From: Limibacterium fermenti
Lineage (GTDB): Bacteria; Bacteroidota; Bacteroidia; Bacteroidales; Dysgonomonadaceae
Assembly (NCBI RefSeq): GCF_041902845.1
Contig: NZ_CP159486.1
Span: 1,426,001 to 1,490,000, forward strand
Reading direction: 5' to 3'
DNA length: 64,000 nucleotides
A program made the translations under genes and the position numbers. The notes beneath the pieces are model-generated. The model had not been told where the DNA came from, ran no database searches, and was given only the letters and a program-made list of their open reading frames with translations. Numbering within the stretch: the stretch's first letter is position 1; each line of letters opens with the position of its first letter. Of the stretch, positions 35,479 to 42,810 are shown one piece after another.

Positions 35479-36213
35479 ATGAATAAAGATTGGGATTGGA
35501 TTTTTGAAACGTATGTTCGTCGTTTTACAAGCCCTGATGGACGTGATACCTTCGAGACAAGCGATGAATTGGTAAAACGGATTATTCTTTTTTCCGATTT
35601 ATCTCCTCACGATACGGTTATCGATATGGGATGCGGATGGGGAAATGTGTCCCTCGGAATAGCCCCTTTTGTGGAAAAAGTAATTGGAATTGAGCCAAAC
35701 GACACAAATATTCAATCGGCAAAAAGAACGATGCAACAAACGTCTGTCCGTAATGTCGAATACAGAAAAGGAAGTTTCGAAGCTCCGGGTTATGCCGGGA
35801 AAGTTGATAAAATAATCAGTTCTCTGGTATTTCATCAAGTCAAAAAGAATAAAAGGCAGCAGAGTTTGGCAAATGTAAAGAATTTGTTACAACCGGACGG
35901 CAGTTTTATTTTATGCGATACGTTGATGTTTTTCGATCCGCGGGAGGAAAGAGAAAAATTTAATGCGGTGTATAGGTACTTGTTAGCGGTAACCACTCCG
36001 TCCGATATTTATGATAATCATATTAAACCTTACCTTGCGGATACGGGATATATGTATTCCTGGTATGATATGGAAAAGTACACGCCGGAAGATTACCGGT
36101 ATTATTCGAAAGGCGAACTCGAAAAACAATTATTGGAAATAGGTATGGAAATAAAAAGAATAGAGGAGTTCAGTCCGTTTTTCGGAATATTTAAAATAGA
36201 AAATATAGGATGA
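35479..36213 (+). CDS. Class I SAM-dependent methyltransferase
   Basis: 244 residues. Motif I is VIDMGCGWGNVSLGIA (about 53-68), followed by VIGIEPND at the end of strand 2, KIISSLVFHQV (motif with strand 4) and LLQPDGSFILCDTL. This is the Rossmann-type methyltransferase fold of the Methyltransf_11/25 group. The C-terminal third (YSWYDMEKYTPEDYRYYSKG) is not diagnostic. The substrate is unknown and could be a small molecule. It is a single gene with its own promoter and is followed by a minisatellite. Confidence 0.88.
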   Translation: MNKDWDWIFETYVRRFTSPDGRDTFETSDELVKRIILFSDLSPHDTVIDMGCGWGNVSLGIAPFVEKVIGIEPNDTNIQSAKRTMQQTSVRNVEYRKGSFEAPGYAGKVDKIISSLVFHQVKKNKRQQSLANVKNLLQPDGSFILCDTLMFFDPREEREKFNAVYRYLLAVTTPSDIYDNHIKPYLADTGYMYSWYDMEKYTPEDYRYYSKGELEKQLLEIGMEIKRIEEFSPFFGIFKIENIG

Positions 36214-36280
36214 TGAAAGGTAATGAGCTACTTTTCAAGAAATATTGGCTTGTCAGGCATACATAAAATCTTTTAGCTAT

Positions 36281-36567
36281 CGTCCGAGCGATAATACGGT
36301 ATGATCCGGACATTTTTTGTCCCGGCCGAATGCTCGGATGAGTTGCTCCGGGAATTTTTAAGGTCGTCTGAGCCTCAGCTAATGTGATCCGGATACTTTT
36401 TTAGTTCATCGGAGGCTCGTCCTTAACAATAAGGATGCTTATGAACTCATCCGAGGCTCATCCTTAATAATAAGTAAGCTTTTAAAGCCATCCGAGGCTC
36501 ATCTGAAACAAAAATTAAGCTTTTCAGTTCATCTGAGCCTCATCCGGCCATAAAAGTCTTTTTTTAT
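36281..36567. repeat. Minisatellite: seven tandem units of 41-42 bp
   Basis: Units begin CATCCGAGGCTCATCC or CGTCCGAGC-type sequence and end in an AT-rich half such as AAGTAAGCTTTTAAAGC. The first three are 42 bp, the next three 41 bp and the last is partial. There are no unique spacers between units and no dyad, so it is not a CRISPR array. It fills most of the 452-nt gap between the methyltransferase and GH43 genes. After the terminator, 36601-36665 is AT-rich; TATCTTCG (36624-36631) is one mismatch from a -7 box. Confidence 0.85.
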
Positions 36568-36572
36568 ACGCC

Positions 36573-36600
36573 GCGTCGGCCTTCGCCGATGCTTTTTTCT
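36573..36600 (+). terminator. Rho-independent terminator
   Basis: GCGTCGGC-CTTC-GCCGATGC stem (one mismatch) followed by TTTTTTCT. Confidence 0.75.
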
Positions 36601-36665
36601 TCTTTTATATCGCCAAAAATAAGTATCTTCGCTTTCTCATCTGAATATATACATAAAAGACAACA

Positions 36666-37655
36666 ATGAAAACAACAGTTCGATTCGTATTTCTTCTCCT
36701 TTTCGGTCTGACGGGCGCGACGGTTCTTTTGCAGGCACAAAAAGCGGGTAATCCCGTGTTCCCCGGATGGTATGCCGATCCCGAAGGCATTGTTTTCGAC
36801 GGCCGTTACTGGATTTATCCCACCTACTCCGCGCCGTACGAAAAACAGGTGTTTATGGACGCCTTTTCATCGCCCGACCTGGTGAACTGGGCCAAGCACG
36901 AGCGCATTATCGATACCTCACGGGTGAAATGGGCCGAAAAAGCCTTGTGGGCGCCGGCTATCGTACATAAAGACGGGAAGTATTTCTTGTTTTTCGCGGC
37001 GAATGATATTCAGAGCGACGAGAGTCCGGGCGGTATCGGCATCGGCGTTTCCGACAAACCCGAAGGCCCTTTTAAAGATTATCTAGGCAAGCCCCTGCTC
37101 GATAAGTTTCACAACGGCGCGCAGCCCATCGACCAGTTCGTTTTCCGCGATACCGACGGCCAATATTATATGATTTACGGCGGATGGCGGCATTGCAACA
37201 TCACCCGCCTGAAAGACGATTTCTCCGGATTTCTGCCTTTCGACGACGGATCGGTGTTTAAGGAAATCACTCCCGACGGATATGTGGAAGGTTCGGTGAT
37301 GTTTATCCGTAACGGCAAATATTATTTCATGTGGTCGGAAGGCGGATGGACAGGCCCCGATTATCGTGTGGCGTATGCCATTGCCGATTCGCCCCTCGGC
37401 CCTTTCGAGCGTATCGGTACGATATTGGAACAGGACGGCCGCATTGCCAACGGCGCGGGGCATAACTCGGTGATTAATATTCCGGGCACCGACGAGTGGT
37501 ATATGGTATATCATCGCCGTCCGTTAAGCGAAAAGGACGGGAACGCGCGTATGACCTGCATCGATAAAATGGTGTTTGATGACGACGGAAAAATCCTCCC
37601 CGTGGTGATGACGAACGAAGGCGTCGATGCACGGCCGCTAATGAAGACAAAGTGA
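36666..37655 (+). CDS. Glycoside hydrolase family 43 protein
   Basis: 329 residues. Signal peptide ends LLQAQ. The five-bladed propeller of GH43 is indicated by PGWYADPEG (catalytic base Asp), SSPDLVNWAKHERI, ALWAPAIVHKDGKYFLFFA, the IDQFVFRDTDGQYYMIYGG blade (pKa-modulating Asp), and YVEGSVMFIRNGKYYFMWS (catalytic acid Glu). It ends LKP-like after MVYHRRP, so no extra binding domain is present. GH43 enzymes release arabinose, xylose or related sugars from plant or host glycans; the substrate is not predictable. It is secreted to the periplasm or beyond. No SusCD pair is adjacent. Confidence 0.92.
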   Translation: MKTTVRFVFLLLFGLTGATVLLQAQKAGNPVFPGWYADPEGIVFDGRYWIYPTYSAPYEKQVFMDAFSSPDLVNWAKHERIIDTSRVKWAEKALWAPAIVHKDGKYFLFFAANDIQSDESPGGIGIGVSDKPEGPFKDYLGKPLLDKFHNGAQPIDQFVFRDTDGQYYMIYGGWRHCNITRLKDDFSGFLPFDDGSVFKEITPDGYVEGSVMFIRNGKYYFMWSEGGWTGPDYRVAYAIADSPLGPFERIGTILEQDGRIANGAGHNSVINIPGTDEWYMVYHRRPLSEKDGNARMTCIDKMVFDDDGKILPVVMTNEGVDARPLMKTK

Positions 37656-37665
37656 CCGGAAGACT

Positions 37666-37748
37666 TTATGAAGTATGAAGTATGAGTTATGAGGTATGAA
37701 TTAGACATTCGACCTTCGACAAAAGACTGATGACCGGTGACCGGCGAC
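37666..37748 (+). repeat. Heptanucleotide arrays (GAAGTAT and GACCGGT types)
   Basis: TATGAAGTATGAAGTATGAG followed by ATTCGACCTTCGAC and GATGACCGGTGACCGG-type units lie between two convergent genes, in the orientation of the left-hand gene. Confidence 0.8.
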
Positions 37749-37752
37749 TAAT

Positions 37753-38679
37753 TTAAAATATCTCTTCCCTCGGATATTTGTTTTCCACTTTGCTGAAAAG
37801 ATACGAGGCAATGGCGCCTACAATAAGAAAAATGACGCACAATGCCAATGCGCCGCCGAAGCTCAAACCGGCCGTAGCGAGTTGCTCCGTTTGGAAAGCG
37901 GGAAACACGATGGTCGGAAAGATGGCCAGTGATGAGCCGATAACCATGCCGAGTATGAAATGATACATCCCCGGATAATATCTTTTAAAGAGATAGGCCG
38001 CCAGCTTGGCAAAGGCCAATACGCAAATAATAAATCCAACGACAAGGGGGATAATAACGGCAAAGTCGAAATCTTTTATGCCCGTGGCCATCTTGTCATA
38101 CAGCCCGAAATAAATCAGGAAGTTCGATGGGCTCATCCCGGGGACAATCACGCCCAGCCCGATGAGTGCGCCCGATCCCAACCAGGGGATAATGCCCGGT
38201 GTTACCTCCGTCAGTTGTTGCCCGCCGATGATCATCAAGAAGAAGATGAGCAGGGTGGAGGCGATGAGGATGAGGAAGTCCTTCCCCGAACGCCCTTGCT
38301 TTCCGGCGGTGCGGTAAAGTGACGGGAAGGTACCTATCACGAAGCCGATAAACAAACAGATGAACTGTGCTGCGTATTTTCCGAACGCTTTCTCTACGAG
38401 TATCGAAAACAAAACGATGCCGATGCCGGCGCCGATAAATACGGGTAGGAAATACAGCAGATTGGCGATAAAGTTTTTCCGGATGTCGGATAAGAACCGG
38501 ATGAGCCGGTCGTAAATGCCGAGGATGACGGCCAATACGCCGCCCGACAAGCCGGGAAGAATGAAGCCGATGCCGACAATGATACCTTTTATTAACCGTA
38601 CGAACCAGTCGGCGACGGGATTGGGTTGAGGAACACTCGTTGAACGGGTTGCGTCAGTTTTTGTGGGGCGTTGATCCAT
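37753..38679 (-). CDS. DUF368 (PopT-type) polytopic membrane protein
   Basis: 308 residues with about eight hydrophobic helices. The DUF368 signature is clear: GIGFILPGLSGGVLAVILGIYDRLI near residue 36 and the inverted-repeat counterpart GVIVPGMSPSNFLIYFGLYDKM. Work in Gram-positive and Vibrio species identified DUF368 proteins as undecaprenyl-phosphate translocases (PopT) that return the lipid carrier to the cytosolic face for wall and polysaccharide synthesis. That role is assumed by homology. The 30-residue N-terminal extension is polar. Single gene with a -7 box at 38701-38708. Confidence 0.88.
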   Translation of the reverse strand: MDQRPTKTDATRSTSVPQPNPVADWFVRLIKGIIVGIGFILPGLSGGVLAVILGIYDRLIRFLSDIRKNFIANLLYFLPVFIGAGIGIVLFSILVEKAFGKYAAQFICLFIGFVIGTFPSLYRTAGKQGRSGKDFLILIASTLLIFFLMIIGGQQLTEVTPGIIPWLGSGALIGLGVIVPGMSPSNFLIYFGLYDKMATGIKDFDFAVIIPLVVGFIICVLAFAKLAAYLFKRYYPGMYHFILGMVIGSSLAIFPTIVFPAFQTEQLATAGLSFGGALALCVIFLIVGAIASYLFSKVENKYPREEIF

Positions 38680-38700
38680 AAAGCTGTATTATTTTGGGCA

Positions 38701-38708
38701 CAAAGATA
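38701..38708 (-). promoter_or_regulatory. -7 element (TATCTTTG, minus strand) for the DUF368 gene
   Basis: An exact TAnnTTTG match 21 nt upstream of the start at 38679; no clear -33 element. Confidence 0.55.
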
Positions 38709-38734
38709 CGATTTTTTTAGCAATCAGCCGCCAG

Positions 38735-38858
38735 TTATCCGTTAGCAGTCTTCAGACAGTCACCGGTCTTCAGTCACCGGTCATCGGTCGAAAGTCTAAT
38801 GTCGGCCGTCGGTCAATCTTCATCAATCTCTTATCAATCTTTCATCAATCTCTTTTAA
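38735..38858 (-). repeat. Heptanucleotide arrays (GACCGGT/GACTGAA and GATTGAT types)
   Basis: Between two minus-strand genes. On the transcribed strand it reads GATTGAT/GAAAGAT units starting at the stop of the YiiX-like gene, then GACCGGTGACTGAAG units, close to those at 16770, 26320 and 37720. Confidence 0.8.
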
Positions 38859-39505
38859 TAATACGTATGTACGATATCGATCAGGTTCGACTTGGCCATA
38901 TCCGCCGGATTCGTGCCGGGCGCACCTTCCGGCACCGGTGTGTGGAGCCGTTCGAAGTGCTGAATCCAATACGGATCGATTTCTCCGGTCTCCAAATTTT
39001 TAAACGACATCGCCAGCGGCTCGAAGAGAGGTTTTCCCAATGAGTCCGTGAAAGCGTAACGAACCAGTTCGCTGCAATAATACGCATCGTTGTCCTCGTC
39101 GTAAGCATAGTCGTAGGGCTTGCCGATGTGTTTTTGAGCGTTTGTGATCGCATCGCGAATACTATACCGAAAAGGCTCCTTCAGGCGGCCTACAGCCATA
39201 AGCGATTTGCCGTCAATCCTTGCGGTTTCTTCGAAAAAGGAATCCAACGGTGTGATGACGACGCCTTGGGGCGAGGTCGCTTCAAGAACGAACAGTTTGT
39301 CGTTTTCGATATGCACGATACCCACATGCGAAAAGGGGATCTCTTGCTTGCCTGATGTGCTGTTTTGAATAGCTTTCAACAATTCCGATTCGCCTTTGCC
39401 GACGGTAAAAAGCAGATCGCCTTCCTGCAGCACGAAAGACTGGTTTCGGCATGCCGGCAGGAACATCAGTATGCACACGATAAATAAGAAACGGATACGG
39501 GTCAT
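38855..39505 (-). CDS. YiiX-like permuted papain-fold (NlpC/P60-type) lipoprotein
   Basis: 216 residues from ATG 39505 (MTRIRFLFIV); an upstream Met at 39526 adds seven residues. The signal peptide ends LPAC, giving a lipoprotein. LQEGDLLFTVGKGE, the catalytic-His segment PFSHVGIVHIEN, and YYCSELVRYAF with the catalytic Cys match the YiiX/YebB circularly permuted NlpC/P60 family, as does IGKPYDYAYDEDND. Such enzymes are thought to act on amide or ester bonds of cell-wall or lipid substrates. No partner gene suggests a substrate. Confidence 0.88.
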   Translation of the reverse strand: MTRIRFLFIVCILMFLPACRNQSFVLQEGDLLFTVGKGESELLKAIQNSTSGKQEIPFSHVGIVHIENDKLFVLEATSPQGVVITPLDSFFEETARIDGKSLMAVGRLKEPFRYSIRDAITNAQKHIGKPYDYAYDEDNDAYYCSELVRYAFTDSLGKPLFEPLAMSFKNLETGEIDPYWIQHFERLHTPVPEGAPGTNPADMAKSNLIDIVHTYY

Positions 39506-39680
39506 ATTATTTTTTATTTTCTGCAAAAAAAGCGGTTTCTGCCTGACAAAACAAACAAACGCGACAGTTTATTTACTTCGGGAAGTTTTTTGTTGAATAG
39601 CGCGCTTGTACGTGTCGAGGGCTCGTTGCCGGGCTTTCTTCATGATTCATCTTCGGTTCGATTGTTGGCTTTTATCTTAG

Positions 39681-39752
39681 TACACTCGGCGAGAATCGAA
39701 CTCGCATCGTCGGAACCGGAATCCGATATTCTATCCATTGAACTACGAGTGC
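39681..39752 (-). tRNA. tRNA-Arg (CCG)
   Basis: The minus strand folds as a 72-nt cloverleaf: acceptor GCACTCG/CGAGTGT, D arm GTTCAATGGAT, anticodon stem TCGGA/TCCGA with loop TTCCGGT (anticodon CCG), and T arm GCGAGTTCGATTCTCGC. The discriminator is A and CCA is not encoded. Confidence 0.95.
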
Positions 39753-39763
39753 AGGATGACACG

Positions 39764-40378
39764 TTATTTAAATGTCGACTTATCCCATTTCAGTATGATC
39801 GAATCACTTTTTAAAAACGGCTCGACCTCGGCGGCCATGCTGTCGGAAAGATACGATTTGTAGTCGAATACCAGTGTCAAATCGTCCGCTCCGTTTACAA
39901 ATTCCGCTTTGATGGGAGAAATGTCCGGCAAAGATACAGCATATTTATAATTTTCCGCTGTTTTTTTCGAAGAATCGAAGAAAAAATTGCCCGATAATGT
40001 CGGAAGAAACCGTTCCGACGGCAATTCTTGCCAGTTTATATCGTAAAAAGAGATGTAACTGTCGCACATTTTCGCGCAAACGGTTTTAATGACGCACACC
40101 ACTGTCGAATCGTTGTCATAGTCGAGCAGCTTAATCTGCGTACTACCCGCCTTGGAGGTTCGCAGCAGGAGGTAATCATCCGATGCATATATCTTCTCTA
40201 TTTCTCCAAGCGCATACGGAACTGTTGTTTTGCCGGTATCCACAAGCAGCATTGTCTTTGTGCTTTCTGCGAGTCCCGGTAAAATGGAAGCGGGAACAGT
40301 AGAGAACACGTCTTTAATTGTTTGCGCATATCCGATAGAAGATAGCGCCAAAAGTACCAGTATGAATATTTTTCTCAT
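39764..40378 (-). CDS. DUF3256 family secreted protein
   Basis: 204 residues. Signal peptide ends SIGYAQ. The body matches the Bacteroidales DUF3256 family: TIKDVFSTVPASILPGLAES near the N-terminus, a series of short strands (YLLLRTSKAGSTQIKLLDYD) and the VCAKMCDSYISFYD segment. Function is unknown; the protein should be periplasmic. It follows the GH29 gene by 6 nt and is probably co-transcribed, though the pairing may not be functional. Confidence 0.85.
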   Translation of the reverse strand: MRKIFILVLLALSSIGYAQTIKDVFSTVPASILPGLAESTKTMLLVDTGKTTVPYALGEIEKIYASDDYLLLRTSKAGSTQIKLLDYDNDSTVVCVIKTVCAKMCDSYISFYDINWQELPSERFLPTLSGNFFFDSSKKTAENYKYAVSLPDISPIKAEFVNGADDLTLVFDYKSYLSDSMAAEVEPFLKSDSIILKWDKSTFK

Positions 40379-40384
40379 TGTTGT

Positions 40385-42190
40385 TTATTTTGTCAGGATT
40401 TTTATTTGAGTAGGGGCGAAAGGGGCGTTTCCTCCATCGATACCGACCAGTGACTGAAACCGTATGAAGCGGGCCTTGACCTGTTGCTTAAACATCACAC
40501 GCTGTTTAATCGGATTGTTTTTGATATTGGCAAATTCATTGTTACGCACCTCTTTCCAATTTTTTCCATCGTTGCTTATTTCAACCGTATAGGCAAAGAC
40601 CGACTCTTTCTGCGGATCGGGCGTATACGTGAATCCCTCTATAACCATCGTTTTACTCATATCGAGGGTGAACGGATCATTCGCAATTACTTTCCAACCG
40701 GATGGATTATTGCTTATCGGCATCGAGTTGAACGAGTCGTCGATAGCGGGTGCGAAATAGGCGCCGACTCGCTTCATAGCGGCTTTTTCGCGTGTCTCGA
40801 GGATGGTGACACGTATTTTAGAGGGAGTGCAATCGTCAAATTTTATCAATCGTTTATATCCGATGGTCGTGCCTTCGCCCAATTTGATCCATTCACTGCC
40901 GATAAGCCCTTCCACTTTGAAGACTTCCACGCGCTGCCCCTTTAGAATATCTTCCTGTAAAAGAATTGTATTGATGGGGTCGCCGTCTTTCATGTCGAAT
41001 TCTTTAAAGTCGCCCGGTTTGGCTCGCCAAGCATTGTGGCCGTCGCTCAGTTTGTCGTTCTTAAATACGTACGAAAGGTAGTCTCCGAATTCTATAAGCC
41101 GCCTACTGTCGATTTCGTGCAATTGTCCGCGTGTGTCGGGCGGGATATTCAGCAGGAGGACCGAATTCAGTCCGACCGATTGATAGTAGATATCGACTAA
41201 TTGCGCAAGCGTTTTCACCTGATGATCTTCTTCCGGATGATAAAACCATCCCGGACGGATGGATACATCTACTTCCGACGGATACCAATACAATGCCTTC
41301 GCTTCGCCGATCAGCTTGCGGCTGCCCAAATCTTCCGACATCGGGGATACCCCCAATCGTTTATTTTCTTCGACAATCGATTCGTTGATATCGGGTTGCA
41401 AAGGAGTGACGCTCCATTCCGTTTGGCGGCCCAATCCGCTTTCGTTTCCGACCCACCGGATGTCGTTGCCCATAATCGCTTTTACCGATTGAGGCTGTAA
41501 GCTGTCGATGACTTGGTAAAAACGTTCCCAGTCATATATCTGCCGTTTGCCGTTAGGGCCTTCGGCATTGGCGCCGTCGAACCATACTTCGTCTATGCGT
41601 CCGTATTGGGTGAGGAGTTCGGTGAGTTGTTGAATAAATAAATGATTATATGCCGGAGAATCACCGTAACTGCGAGCATTGCGGTCCCATGGCGATAGAT
41701 ACACGCCGAATTTCATATTATATTTGTCGCAGGCGTTTTTTACTTCGCGCACGATATTGCCCTGTCCGCCCCGCCACGGACTGGAAGCGACCGAGTGTGC
41801 GGTGGTTTTAGTGGGCCATAAACAAAAGCCGTCGTGATGTTTGGCTGTAAGAATGAGCATGTTGAATCCTGCTTTTTGAAGGACCGACACCCATTGTTCG
41901 GCATTAAAGTCTGTCGGTTGAAAAACCGAAGGGTCTTCGGTGCCGTCACCCCATTCCCGTCCTGTAAAAGTATTCATCCCGAAATGAATGAAAGCGGTGA
42001 GTTCGAGTTGTTGCCAAGCATATTGCTGAGGGGTGGGAGTCAGATAGGCGGAGAGCTTTATTTTTTGCTCGGGCGTGATTTCCTCGGGGAAGATAATTTC
42101 TTTTTCGAAGTAGGCTCTTTCTTTCTGACGGCAACCATCAAAAAGAACAATGGCCGCCAGCAGGCTTGCAACGATTAGGATTTGTCTCAT
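40385..42190 (-). CDS. Alpha-L-fucosidase, GH29, with C-terminal F5/8-type C-like domain
   Basis: 601 residues from ATG 42190 (MRQILIVASLLA). The signal peptide ends FDGC, so it is a lipoprotein. The GH29 barrel shows WQQLELTAFIHFGMNTFTG, LILTAKHHDGFCLWPT, FGVYLSPWDRN and the nucleophile motif IDEVWFDGANAEG. The C-terminal 130 residues (VFAYTVEISNDGKNWKEV ... ARFIRFQSL) form a discoidin/CBM32-like sugar-binding domain. It removes terminal fucose from host or plant glycans, acting at the cell surface or in the periplasm. Promoter TTTG-N22-TACCTTTG lies at 42276-42309. Confidence 0.93.
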   Translation of the reverse strand: MRQILIVASLLAAIVLFDGCRQKERAYFEKEIIFPEEITPEQKIKLSAYLTPTPQQYAWQQLELTAFIHFGMNTFTGREWGDGTEDPSVFQPTDFNAEQWVSVLQKAGFNMLILTAKHHDGFCLWPTKTTAHSVASSPWRGGQGNIVREVKNACDKYNMKFGVYLSPWDRNARSYGDSPAYNHLFIQQLTELLTQYGRIDEVWFDGANAEGPNGKRQIYDWERFYQVIDSLQPQSVKAIMGNDIRWVGNESGLGRQTEWSVTPLQPDINESIVEENKRLGVSPMSEDLGSRKLIGEAKALYWYPSEVDVSIRPGWFYHPEEDHQVKTLAQLVDIYYQSVGLNSVLLLNIPPDTRGQLHEIDSRRLIEFGDYLSYVFKNDKLSDGHNAWRAKPGDFKEFDMKDGDPINTILLQEDILKGQRVEVFKVEGLIGSEWIKLGEGTTIGYKRLIKFDDCTPSKIRVTILETREKAAMKRVGAYFAPAIDDSFNSMPISNNPSGWKVIANDPFTLDMSKTMVIEGFTYTPDPQKESVFAYTVEISNDGKNWKEVRNNEFANIKNNPIKQRVMFKQQVKARFIRFQSLVGIDGGNAPFAPTQIKILTK

Positions 42191-42275
42191 ACTTTTTATC
42201 AATACAAATGTCATTGTTCGGTAATATAAACTTTATCGAGACTTTCTTGGGCCGATACTCTCGTTTGTTCGGTAG

Positions 42276-42309
42276 CAAAGGTAGTGATTTTGTAGAAAAA
42301 AGGCACAAA
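42276..42309 (-). promoter_or_regulatory. Promoter of the GH29/DUF3256 operon
   Basis: On the minus strand TTTG (42306-42309), a 22-bp spacer and TACCTTTG (42276-42283). The -33 box lies within the T-tract of the terminator of the preceding small lipoprotein gene. Confidence 0.65.
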
Positions 42310-42336
42310 AAAAGCCCCCCTTCTTTTGGGTGGCTT
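42306..42336 (-). terminator. Rho-independent terminator of the small lipoprotein gene
   Basis: On the minus strand AAGCCACCC-loop-GGGGGGCTT followed by a run of seven T; one mismatch in a 9-bp stem. Confidence 0.85.
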
Positions 42337-42359
42337 CTTATAAACGTTTACGGCCGATA

Positions 42360-42566
42360 TTATTCGGCGGTAACAACAGAGTCTTGAGCCAATGTGTCAA
42401 CAGCCAAAGCTGCGATACTGTCGGCTTGAGCCTGTGCAATGCTGTCTAATCTTGCTACTTCAGCAAGACTGTCTTGTCTTGCTTTTTCTGCATCAGCTTG
42501 TGCATTTTTGCAAGAAACAAATCCTAATGTTGCTACTACAGCAACTAAAACCAATACTTTTTTCAT
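42360..42566 (-). CDS. Small Ala/Asp/Ser-rich lipoprotein
   Basis: 68 residues. The signal peptide MKKVLVLVAVVATLGFVSC puts the lipidated Cys at 19. The mature part is low complexity, with repeated ADSIA/LDSIAQAQ/VDTLAQDS units, mostly Ala, Asp, Gln and Ser, and is probably helical or disordered. Similar tiny lipoproteins are common in Bacteroidales and often strongly expressed; function is unknown. It has its own -7 box (TAATTTTG, 42619-42626) and a strong terminator, so it is transcribed alone. Confidence 0.85.
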   Translation of the reverse strand: MKKVLVLVAVVATLGFVSCKNAQADAEKARQDSLAEVARLDSIAQAQADSIAALAVDTLAQDSVVTAE

Positions 42567-42618
42567 TTTCCAAATACTTTTAAACGATGAATAATAATTG
42601 TTCTCAATAAAAACGGTA

Positions 42619-42626
42619 CAAAATTA
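42619..42626 (-). promoter_or_regulatory. -7 element (TAATTTTG) for the small lipoprotein
   Basis: An exact TAnnTTTG match on the minus strand, 53 nt upstream of the start at 42566. Confidence 0.55.
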
Positions 42627-42694
42627 GATGAAAAAAGTGTTCTATAACATGTTTTCGTAAAAAATCTTAGTTAAAAAAAACTAAAACGCCTTTT

Positions 42695-42717
42695 CAGGCT
42701 ATTTTGTCGATAGCCTG
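42695..42717 (-). terminator. Candidate terminator of the acyl-CoA ligase gene
   Basis: CAGGCTAT and ATAGCCTG form a perfect 8-bp stem with a 7-nt loop, about 90 nt beyond the stop codon. The T-rich tract (TTTTTTTT) lies about 14 nt further on, so termination may be inefficient. Confidence 0.45.
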
Positions 42718-42810
42718 TGATAAAGTAAAAGCCTGTTTTCAGCTTCGTGTTCTATTTAAATGTATTTATTGTCAGTCTATTAGGCCTTCGGTACTCTCAA
42801 TTGGTACTTT

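Noticed and set aside
36281..36567. CRISPR array
   Set aside because: Units are contiguous, without unique spacers, imperfect throughout, and no cas gene is near.
39590..39814. Plus-strand open frame of 74 codons over the tRNA
   Set aside because: It is antisense to tRNA-Arg, a common false gene call.
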